Source: Bacteroidota bacterium (GTDB taxonomy: Bacteria > Bacteroidota > Rhodothermia > Rhodothermales > Bin80). Taken from it: 37,496 nucleotides of DNA. Below are positions 1 through 7,390 of this stretch, piece after piece (within the stretch, counting starts at the first letter, position 1; each line of letters opens with the position of its first letter). The notes beneath the pieces were generated by a model. That model saw only the letters and a program-made list of their open reading frames with translations, had not been told where the DNA came from and searched no databases. The translations under genes were made by a program, and so were the position numbers. The DNA lies in contig JAPPNA010000016.1 of NCBI GenBank assembly GCA_028873925.1, forward strand, positions 1-37,496, given 5' to 3'.

Positions 1-230
1 CAGAGTATGCCCGCCCTCTTATGAGTCGGACAATGTTCGGTTCCATAGTTTTGCACGAGGCTCGTTTGCCAGAAAAACCCAAATTTCGAAATTCCGAAAG
101 TGCGATGGCTGGCATTTGGGTAATTTGGAAGGCATTGTGAGGCGTGACAGTTCGAACTTAGCATAATTCGGCCTCTGCCCTCGCTGTAAGTCCGTTTTGG
201 GCTAGTTTCGGCCAGATTTTTAAGTGCCAA

Positions 231-1390
231 ATGGACCGACTAGGCGCACTCCTGACCATTGCAGATAGGTTGGCACATTTCCGGGTGCCCGTGGGTGGTT
301 CTGCGCCGCCTTTCGGCGTGCCAGATGCCACGCCTCGTACCGCTTCTGCTGCACCTCTCCAATCTGGTCCAGCCGACGGACGTTTGCCGCGACCACTCCA
401 AGGGCTATCTTACGAAGCCGTGGGTCCGTATGCGTTCCAGCCCGCGGTGGTTCAGATTGTTGATCGCCGACTCAATCGCCGGATGCTGCCGACCCGCTTC
501 CACAAACTCCGGGGCTGATTCCCGCTCCTGGTTCGCCTTTGATTTCCCCGCTTTCTTCGGCAGCGCGTTCACCTTCAGCAACTTATCCAACTTCGCCCGC
601 TTGCGTGGCGATCAGTAGCCGCGGTCGGTGCTGATGGAGCCCAAGGTGGGATAACGACGCTGGGCCTGTTCCACCAAGGGCCGAGCAGGACCCGGTGGTG
701 CAGGATGAACGGATGCTTATGGTAGCACACCGCCAGCCCCAGCTCCGCCTTACCGTGCGCCGTGGAACGGCGCGTTTTCCTTGCGGGTGCGAATCCCGCC
801 CATTAATTATCGTGGTAGCAGCCGTGGCGTGTTATGGAGGTAACGATGTAGCATGAAGCACTGCGGTGTCAAAGGGTTGTCCGTGAGGAAGTGCACATTC
901 GTCTTGGTGACCGCTGAGTCCAGTCGGCCCTCAAGCGAATCGATGATTATGCAGGTTGTGCCTTTACAACCACGACGATGTTGACCTTCAGCAGCACATC
1001 GCAAACTCACATAGTCAATAATCGCCTGCAGCTCATACACGTTACGACCAAAAACATCCGCATGACCGAGCATCTGGCGCTATCCCAATTAGCTGCAGGC
1101 CAGAATCTGGAGGCGGTCAAAATCACAGTCAAGGGCCTGCCTGACTACGCCCAGGACAAAATGTGCCGCAGATCCATGCCCGGAGGCCCCCGGTTATGAT
1201 CCACCTGAGGGCGCACGCGCTCTTAAGGATCTCAAAAACCTTATTGCGAATTTCTTCGTCCGTGTACAGGGCCTGCAGCCCCATCAGCACGGCCGGAATG
1301 TTATCGCGGTGCTTGGGACTGAACCAAGTCTTCCGCCGGACGCATAGCCGGGAAAACAGCTCAAGCACATACGGACCCAACGATACGGCT
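231..1390 (-). pseudogene. Decayed ISNCY (ISDol1-like) transposase
   Basis: Read on the minus strand, fragments of one transposase appear in order but in different frames. The N-terminal part (about 1380-1200) has DNIPAVLMGLQALY. Next comes HNRGPPGMDL, then DCDFDRLQ (about 1130-1095). A central piece (1073-810) has MLGHADVFGRNVYELQ and TNVHFLTD. Then comes LGLAVCYHKHPFILHH (about 740-700). The C-terminal part (590-405) has QHPAIESAINNL, and the tail continues in another frame to about 231. These match the conserved blocks of ISNCY/ISDol1-family transposases as I know them. In-frame stops are visible at 1089-1091 and 1080-1082, and frames change at least three times, so no active enzyme can be made. 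I could not define terminal inverted repeats or a target-site duplication. It marks this end of the window as a place where mobile DNA has landed and decayed. Confidence 0.8.
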
Positions 1391-1582
1391 TAGCGCCCGG
1401 TATCGGTCCCAAATCCGGCGATTTCAGCGAAAGTTAATCAAGACTCGAGAAAAAAGCCAGCAAGACCTGTACGCCACAAACTGCTGTAAATCCCTGTCAC
1501 AGCAACCGAAACCGGCCAAAATCATCCTGAATGCTATCCGTATCCAGCCCAGCACTCATTAGATCTTGTATTTGGCGTTCAG

Positions 1583-1610
1583 TAGCGGCACCCATTTAGA
1601 TGTGCCGCTA
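1583..1610. repeat. Inverted repeat, 9-bp arms
   Basis: TAGCGGCAC (1583-1591) and GTGCCGCTA (1602-1610) are perfect reverse complements around a 10-base spacer. No T-run follows on the plus strand, so a simple intrinsic terminator is not supported. It could be an IS-related end structure or a protein-binding site. Confidence 0.5.
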
Positions 1611-1621
1611 GTGCACGATCA

Positions 1622-1635
1622 CGCGGAATTCCGCG
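1622..1635. repeat. 14-bp perfect palindrome
   Basis: CGCGGAATTCCGCG is fully self-complementary and lies 11 bases after the previous inverted repeat. It may be an operator-like site or part of the same decayed element end. Function unknown. Confidence 0.45.
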
Positions 1636-2495
1636 CCTTAGCAAGAATTAGCCGCTACATCCATCGATCGAAAATCTGGGTGTTTTTTGGGGCGCATACA
1701 TTGGAGCCCCGAATCCTTGCCCATTTGATCCCCGAGTTTTGCTAAATCGTAACATTTCGCACCGGAAGAATCGTGGTACTGGTGGTAAGATATGCCAACG
1801 CATGGCTGCACCCAAACCTGAATCCGGAATTTACTATGAGCACGGCTGAGTCAGCCACAATGGCTACATCGCATTGGGCTTATCCTGAAAGCTCGGGCAT
1901 AGTCCATCCCAATCTGGTCTCAGAAGGGCGTACCCCATCAAGGACGGACCTCGGCAACCTTGAGAGCGAACCCGGAAGAATGCATCAAGTATCGGGTGTC
2001 AGTAGACCGAAGGGTCATTTGTCCGGTCTGCAGTTGCGGGTGGCTCAGTCCATTTCCACCATAGGCATCCGAGGCCGAATGACGAAAGGTTCAGTGCAGC
2101 CGAAAAAATGCGCCAAACAAGCCATCCGGACTGTTGACATTGCTCAACGGATTTTCTCGGGTATTGGGTTGGGGAGATTGAGCACCTCAGGTGGCTGTGA
2201 GCGGGACCTACGGCACTCTCTTCGCGGAAATTGAATGGAAAGCCAAGCGCTCCCCGCTCTCTTGAGACATCGTTCAGGGCACTGCCCGTGCCAGACATCG
2301 CGGTGGCCGATCGTTCGGAAGGGTTGGGTTTGGTCAGAAAGCACCAATACTGACCGGGAATTCCAATTTGGAAGGCTGTCATCGGCCGTTAATGGGTCGG
2401 GATTCCGTATTTTCTGGGCGGAGCCATCAAGCGGAGCGGTGCTCAGATGCTTGATTTAGCTCCACTCATGGCCAGATTATTGACCTGCTAGATCC

Positions 2496-3686
2496 ATGTT
2501 GCGTCCCAAGTTTTTGGCCGTAGATTTTTTTTGCGGAGCAGGCGGCACCACCAGGGGGATGCTGGATGCCCAAGGGTATGTAGTCGCCGGATTGGACAAG
2601 GATGAGGCCTGCCGCAAGACTTATGTGCGAAATAACCCCAACATATGCGCAGATGGCACACGCCCTCATTTCTTGGGGATGGATCTCCATCCGGCATCCA
2701 GCAGCTACCCGCAGGGCCAGCAGGCACAAGCGATGGCCGCAATCGATCGACTGCTGGCTGAATCTAAGGCCCAATTTCCAGGAATACCAGTCCTGTTCGC
2801 AATCTGCGCGCCCTGCCAACCCTTTACCACACTGAGCCGGGCCCACTTAAGCGAAGATAGGGTGATATCTCGCAATCGAGATCGAGGCCTGCTCGCTCAC
2901 GCCTGCAGGTTCGTAGAGCGGTTCGGGCCAGACCTTATTCTATCCGAGAATGTGCCGGGCATTACGGAGCCCCGGTATGGCGGGGTGTGGGGCAAATTTG
3001 AGACCCGGTTGCGGGGACTAGGATACCTGGTCAAGTCGCGACGAGTGTGCACATCTGATTTTGGGATCCCTCAGCACCGCAAGCGAACCATGCTCGCCGC
3101 GGTTCGAGAGTCCTCAATCGGCTCAACGGCTGAATTCGAGTTACCTGCTGAAGACTCTGATGCGGAGATCCGAACTGCAGGTCATGCCCTTGAGGGACTT
3201 CCCCGATTGGATCCCGGAGAAAAGCATGCTGACATACCCAACCATGTTGCCCGTAACCTCAATGAGTTGAACCGCAAGCGTATCGCCTATGCGAAGCCTG
3301 GTGAATCCAACGAGTACCTGTTGCGCACCCCAGAAGGCGATCTTTCGCTCGATTGTCACAGACGAGTAAATCGCAAGATGCGTGTGCGGTGCTTTACCGA
3401 TACGTACACTAGAATGGCACCCGGTCGACCCTCACCGACCATTACGACACGCTGTCACAGCATCACAAACGGACGGTACGGTCATCCTGATGTGACTCAG
3501 ATGCGGGGAATCTCAATGCGCGAGGCTGCACGTCTGCAGTCGTTTGAAGACGATTACAGGTTCTATCCGCTGGACCAGATTGTGGCCGTTGCCAAGATGA
3601 TCGGCAATGCAGTACCGCCCGCACTGGTCCGGTTCTATGCGCAGTGCCTGGTGCAGTTGTATCAAACGCGGATACTCAATCAGTGA
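2496..3686 (+). CDS. DNA (cytosine-5-)-methyltransferase
   Basis: A 396-residue C5-cytosine methyltransferase, which transfers methyl from S-adenosylmethionine to C5 of cytosine in a specific DNA sequence. The diagnostic motifs are all in order: motif I DFFCGAGG (residues 10-17, SAM site), motif IV with catalytic Cys in APCQP (C107), motif VI SENVPG (E151), motif VIII QHRKR (193-197), and a C-terminal motif X with MIGNAVPPAL (about 368-377). The segment between motifs VIII and IX (roughly 215-335) is the expected target-recognition domain, so the target cannot be read from sequence. Length is normal for the family and the enzyme looks intact. The gene lies 16 bases upstream of the GHKL-ATPase gene on the same strand, so it is probably co-transcribed and acts as the self-protection partner of that protein. 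A decayed IS upstream and an absence of housekeeping genes suggest horizontal acquisition. Confidence 0.95.
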   Translation: MLRPKFLAVDFFCGAGGTTRGMLDAQGYVVAGLDKDEACRKTYVRNNPNICADGTRPHFLGMDLHPASSSYPQGQQAQAMAAIDRLLAESKAQFPGIPVLFAICAPCQPFTTLSRAHLSEDRVISRNRDRGLLAHACRFVERFGPDLILSENVPGITEPRYGGVWGKFETRLRGLGYLVKSRRVCTSDFGIPQHRKRTMLAAVRESSIGSTAEFELPAEDSDAEIRTAGHALEGLPRLDPGEKHADIPNHVARNLNELNRKRIAYAKPGESNEYLLRTPEGDLSLDCHRRVNRKMRVRCFTDTYTRMAPGRPSPTITTRCHSITNGRYGHPDVTQMRGISMREAARLQSFEDDYRFYPLDQIVAVAKMIGNAVPPALVRFYAQCLVQLYQTRILNQ

Positions 3687-3690
3687 ACCC

Positions 3691-3695
3691 CAGGA
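3691..3695 (+). promoter_or_regulatory. Shine-Dalgarno-like site before GHKL ATPase
   Basis: CAGGA ends seven bases before the ATG at 3703, inside the 16-base gap after the methyltransferase stop. Good Shine-Dalgarno matches are rare in this window, so it supports the chosen start and possible foreign origin of the cassette. Confidence 0.35.
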
Positions 3696-3702
3696 TTAAT
3701 CC

Positions 3703-5664
3703 ATGTCAGTGACCAAGAAACTCACGCTTAGCTTTCACGGGCGCATACTTGACTCGCTCGGCATACAGATGTATCAGAGCCCAGTAGCAGCCATTGCGGA
3801 ATTAATCGCCAATGCGTGGGATGCGGATGCCGAGCAGGTCAAGATCACGCTTCCAGATAGGGTCGGCGATGCCACGGCCACCGCGTCTGTGACCGATGAC
3901 GGTGTTGGCATGACCTTTGACGAGTGCCAGCAGTGCTACTTGAAGGTGGGTCGTAACAGGCGCTTGGAAGACCACTCCTCGCAAACGAAAGGAGGTCGAC
4001 CTGTACTGGGACGGAAGGGTATTGGCAAGTTTGCGGCATTCGGTATCGCCGTAAAACTGAAAATTGATACAGTCAGTCGTATCAATGGAGAAAGGACCGT
4101 TTTTGAACTGGACTTGGAGGAGCTTAGAGGAGATGAATTTGTCAGCACGAACGAGACTGAAATAAGGGTCGTCGACTACCAAGCTCCGTCCGAGGAGCGG
4201 AAGGCGCGCCATGGCACGACCGTAACTCTGCGCAATCTGAAGTTGAAGCGAACGCCCAATTCGAAAAGATTTGCCGAGTCGATCGCTCAACGATTTCTTC
4301 TGGCGCAAACAGCACATAGATTTGAAGTTATGGTCAATAGGGAATCTCTTTCAGACGAGAATGAACTGGCTGGCATCCAGTTTGATTTTCCAAGAGAGTA
4401 TTCCAAGTCAGAGCGCCCAGATGGTCTGCGAATTGAAGAGGGATTTGGGATTGAGCGACTGGGATCGAATGAAATCCGCTGGCGAATCCGATTTACAAAG
4501 GATCCCATTAATTCGGACGAGCTTCGAGGCATCTCCGTATTCTGTGGAGTCAAGCTGACCCAGACTCCATTCTTTTTTGGTCTGTCAGGAGGATTGCCGG
4601 GCCAGCATGGTCAACAATACATCTCGGGCGTAGTCAAGGCAGATTATCTGGATCAGTTCGCTGAAGATCTGATCACTACGGAGAGGCAGCGAATCAATTG
4701 GGAGCATGATCAGGCTCAATTACTCAGGACATGGGGTCAGGAGAGGATTCGTGACTTGTTGAGACTGTGGAAGGAGCGCCGTTCGGATCATCGGGTAAAG
4801 CAGGTGATGGACAGAATGAGTAGCCTCGGTAAACGGCTTGACCGACTGCCTGGCCATGAACGCCGTGTTGTGGAGCTGGCCCTCAGGAAAATTGCGTCCA
4901 TTGAAACCCTGGCCGATAGTCAGTATAAGGACCTCGCTGGCGCTATACTAACAGCTTGGGAAGGTGGACGGCTACAGGAGCTAATTATCCATGTTGCCGA
5001 TGTAAATGCAATGGACGAGGTATCGTTGTTGAATTTGCTGATCGAGACTCAAGTCCTAAATGCCTTGCATGTAGCGGAGGCGGTAAAGGCGAAGCTGGGC
5101 ATTATTGAGGGACTTCGCCGAAGAATTGGAGAGAAAGAGCTTGAGACCAGGGTGCGCGACTACATAGCGGGAAATCCGTGGCTGCTTTCACCAGAATGGG
5201 AGACATTCAAGAAAGAGACTACTCTCGGTCGCTTGATGGATGAGGTTGCACCGAAGGTTGGACTGGGAAAAGATGAAGCCCGGCGCAAGCGTGTGGACCT
5301 AATAATGTCCTCAGGCGATCAGCTACTAATCGTAGAGTTCATGCGGCCGGGCTTAACAGTGGATTATGATCATCTTTCCCGCTTTCAGTATTATGTTGAT
5401 CGGATTGGGAGCGCTATTGAGGGCGAAACAGCATCAAGGTTTGCGAGAGTTTCGGGATTGATAGTAGCCGACGTGATCAATCGAAGAGGCGAAAATCGCA
5501 GACTGCTTAAACGCATGGCAAGTGCGAATATGCGTGCCTTGAGTTGGGATGGACTACTCAGACATGCAGAAGACCAATGGCGTGAGTTCATGCATGTCCT
5601 GGCTGATCGGTCGCCCGACGATGGATGCCTGCAGCACATAGCTTCAGCTGGCCGGAATGGGTGA
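3703..5664 (+). CDS. GHKL (Hsp90/MORC-like) ATPase with PD-(D/E)XK-like C-terminal region
   Basis: A 653-residue protein. The N-terminal third is a GHKL ATP-binding fold: motif I AELIANAWDADA (E33, N37, D40), motif II DDGVGM (65-70), the ATP-lid motif III GRKGIGK (103-109) and motif IV HGTTVTL near 168-174. The middle (about 345-500) is charged and mostly helical. The C-terminal part (about 485-600) looks like a restriction-type nuclease core: D532 in RVDLIM, then a beta strand ending E545-F-M-R-P, then Q562 with YY in a helix, the order seen in PD-(D/E)XK enzymes, but Met547 sits where the catalytic Lys is expected. Prokaryotic GHKL/MORC-type ATPases linked to cytosine methyltransferases were described by Iyer, Abhiman and Aravind (2008) as parts of restriction-modification systems. 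No Vsr nuclease or Z1 helicase gene is beside it here. AGA, AGG and ATA codons are common, unlike the neighbouring metabolic genes, which suggests transfer. The ATPase call is firm. The nuclease call is inference. Confidence 0.85.
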   Translation: MSVTKKLTLSFHGRILDSLGIQMYQSPVAAIAELIANAWDADAEQVKITLPDRVGDATATASVTDDGVGMTFDECQQCYLKVGRNRRLEDHSSQTKGGRPVLGRKGIGKFAAFGIAVKLKIDTVSRINGERTVFELDLEELRGDEFVSTNETEIRVVDYQAPSEERKARHGTTVTLRNLKLKRTPNSKRFAESIAQRFLLAQTAHRFEVMVNRESLSDENELAGIQFDFPREYSKSERPDGLRIEEGFGIERLGSNEIRWRIRFTKDPINSDELRGISVFCGVKLTQTPFFFGLSGGLPGQHGQQYISGVVKADYLDQFAEDLITTERQRINWEHDQAQLLRTWGQERIRDLLRLWKERRSDHRVKQVMDRMSSLGKRLDRLPGHERRVVELALRKIASIETLADSQYKDLAGAILTAWEGGRLQELIIHVADVNAMDEVSLLNLLIETQVLNALHVAEAVKAKLGIIEGLRRRIGEKELETRVRDYIAGNPWLLSPEWETFKKETTLGRLMDEVAPKVGLGKDEARRKRVDLIMSSGDQLLIVEFMRPGLTVDYDHLSRFQYYVDRIGSAIEGETASRFARVSGLIVADVINRRGENRRLLKRMASANMRALSWDGLLRHAEDQWREFMHVLADRSPDDGCLQHIASAGRNG

Positions 5665-5692
5665 GCCTTCTGACACTCTACGGATTAATTGA

Positions 5693-5890
5693 CTATTCGG
5701 CATGGAGCTTTATCGGAGTTGGATCCCACAGTCCCACGCTGGCTGTGCGGCGTACGGAAGTCTCCGGCAGGATTTTGTATCGGCGCGTTAGGTAGAAGCA
5801 GGCCACCCCCGACTGCTCCAGCAGCGGAAAACTGATGCTGTATTCGCTCACGGCCACTACGCGCGGTGGAGCGGCTGATTTCACACGGGA
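5693..5890 (-). pseudogene. Possible C-terminal remnant of an unknown gene
   Basis: On the minus strand about 65 codons ending at the TAG at 5693-5695 read like a protein C-terminus: SISFPLLEQSGVACFYL, then RYKILPETSVRRT and a tail GLWDPTPIKL. The pattern resembles the end of a small secreted or lipoprotein-type beta-rich domain. Upstream of it (above about 5890) the frame becomes low-complexity and Arg-rich, with no credible start or signal peptide. I do not recognise the family. It lies between the methyltransferase/ATPase cassette and the GWxTD operon and could be host DNA truncated by the cassette's arrival. Confidence 0.25.
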
Positions 5891-5959
5891 TCCGTCAATT
5901 CGAGGAACGTATCTCCGCCTAAATCGTGCACTCAGGTAAGAAAACACAGGCAAAGCAGG

Positions 5960-7390
5960 ATGCGCGGATTCCAACTGTTTCTTAGCTCCATGGTCGCAAT
6001 CGCGATGGGCATCGGCCTGGCTCAGCCCTCGGGTGCCCAGGCCGGACTGGATATCGGGGTGGACTACGCCGCCTTCGCCTACAGCCCGTCAGAATCCCTG
6101 GTGGAAATCTATCTCGGCATCGGGGCCGCTTCGCTGGACTACGCAGCAGCCGATAGTGGCTACCAAGCCACGGTCCCCATGGAGTTCGGCCTCTGGCATG
6201 CCTCCGATGCCACCTTGGAATCCACGCCCGAAGCGGCCGTTTGGACGCAGTCCTATGCGATGGACTTTGATGTGCCCGATACCAGTGCACTGGCGGCAGG
6301 GCAGGTGTTTGTCCGCCAGGTGCGGGTGGCCGTGCCGCCTGGAGAATATGAGCTGAGAGTGGCCGTTGCCGCCGGCGGTGATGCGCCGCTGAGTGCAGCA
6401 CGGGACTTGATCGTGCCTGACTTCGCAGTACCGGATGCGTGCGCGTTCTCTGATGTGACGCTCGCCTCACAGATCAGGCAGTCTGACGATCGCGAAGATG
6501 CCTTCTACAAGAATGGTCTGTTTATCCTGCCCAATGCTAGGGAGCTTTACGGGGAAGGGGCCTCAATGCTTTTCTATTATGCCGAAGCCTACAATACCGA
6601 TTGTGCCGCGACCGCCGCGGACGAATACACGCTGCTGACCTATGTGGCGGAAGCCAATCGCCCGGCACCTATCGCCGGCATGCAGAAGCGTACCGTGCGC
6701 AAGGTCAAATCAACTGATGTGCTGATAGGCACCTTCCAGTTGAATGAGCTGGTCTCCGGCACCTACTTCCTGCGGTTTGCCATCCTGAATGCGGAGAATG
6801 AATCGGTCGTAGAGCAGAGCCGGAAGTTCTTCGTATACAATCCGAGCATTTCCGGGATTGCCGCAGAAGACGAGGCGACCGTCTCTTTTGAATCAAGCGG
6901 CTATGCCACAATGCCGGAAGAAGAGGTTGAGACAGCCTTGGGCCATGTTCGTACCATTGCTACCGAACAGGAGGATCGACGCATAAGGCGCTCCACGGAT
7001 CTGGATGAAAAGCGCCGATTCCTGATGGAGTTCTGGCAGGTTCGGGACCCGTCCCCAGGTACCGCAGTCAATGAATTCAGGGACGGATTCTACAGCCGCC
7101 TCATGTATGCGAACGAACGGTATTCAATCCGCAGCCGTGAAGGGTGGGACACCGACCGTGGTCAGGTGCTGATCAAGTACGGAGTGCCCAGCAGTATTGA
7201 ACCCCATTTGTATGAACGTGGACTCAAGCCGTATGAAATCTGGCAATACAACAGTATCCCCGGTGAAGGACAGGCTCAATTTGTATTCGCCGACCTGGAT
7301 GGCTTTGGAGATTTTGAGCTGATCCACTCCACCGTGGCCGGCGAACGCAAGATGGCAAATTGGCTCAGTGAACTAGGCAGCATCTATTGA
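5960..7390 (+). CDS. GWxTD domain-containing secreted protein
   Basis: A 476-residue exported protein. It starts with a Sec-type signal peptide (hydrophobic LFLSSMVAIAMGIGL, likely cleaved after GAQA near residue 27). The body is beta-rich. The last 150 residues form the GWxTD domain: FLMEFWQVRDP, then REGWDTDRGQVLIKYG with the name-giving GWDTD at 395-399, then YEIWQY. GWxTD proteins (TIGR04514-type) are found mainly in Bacteroidota-related and Acidobacteria-type genomes. Their biochemical role is unknown, but they are exported. The ATG at 5960 gives a proper signal peptide. The stop TGA overlaps the TTG start of asnS by four bases, so the two are translationally coupled although functionally unrelated as far as is known. 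No close promoter was identified. Confidence 0.85.
   Translation: MRGFQLFLSSMVAIAMGIGLAQPSGAQAGLDIGVDYAAFAYSPSESLVEIYLGIGAASLDYAAADSGYQATVPMEFGLWHASDATLESTPEAAVWTQSYAMDFDVPDTSALAAGQVFVRQVRVAVPPGEYELRVAVAAGGDAPLSAARDLIVPDFAVPDACAFSDVTLASQIRQSDDREDAFYKNGLFILPNARELYGEGASMLFYYAEAYNTDCAATAADEYTLLTYVAEANRPAPIAGMQKRTVRKVKSTDVLIGTFQLNELVSGTYFLRFAILNAENESVVEQSRKFFVYNPSISGIAAEDEATVSFESSGYATMPEEEVETALGHVRTIATEQEDRRIRRSTDLDEKRRFLMEFWQVRDPSPGTAVNEFRDGFYSRLMYANERYSIRSREGWDTDRGQVLIKYGVPSSIEPHLYERGLKPYEIWQYNSIPGEGQAQFVFADLDGFGDFELIHSTVAGERKMANWLSELGSIY

Larger units (their letters stand above)
1391..2495. other. Gene-poor decayed stretch between IS remnant and methyltransferase
   Basis: About 1.1 kb with no reading frame I would defend as a gene. 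Open frames exist on both strands (1773-2234 plus, 1999-2382 minus), but neither protein has recognisable domains, membrane spans or coding-like composition. The stretch holds two adjacent inverted repeats (1583-1610 and 1622-1635). It ends just upstream of the methyltransferase start, so it should contain that cassette's promoter, though I see no convincing -35/-10 pair. It is probably old mobile-element flank. Confidence 0.5.

Noticed and set aside
82-93. 12-bp palindrome AATTTCGAAATT
   Set aside because: Short and AT-rich, with no flanking gene start; chance is likely.
1773-2382. Open frames on both strands (153 residues plus, 127 residues minus)
   Set aside because: No recognisable motif, membrane span or coding-like composition, and they overlap each other in decayed DNA beside a dead IS.
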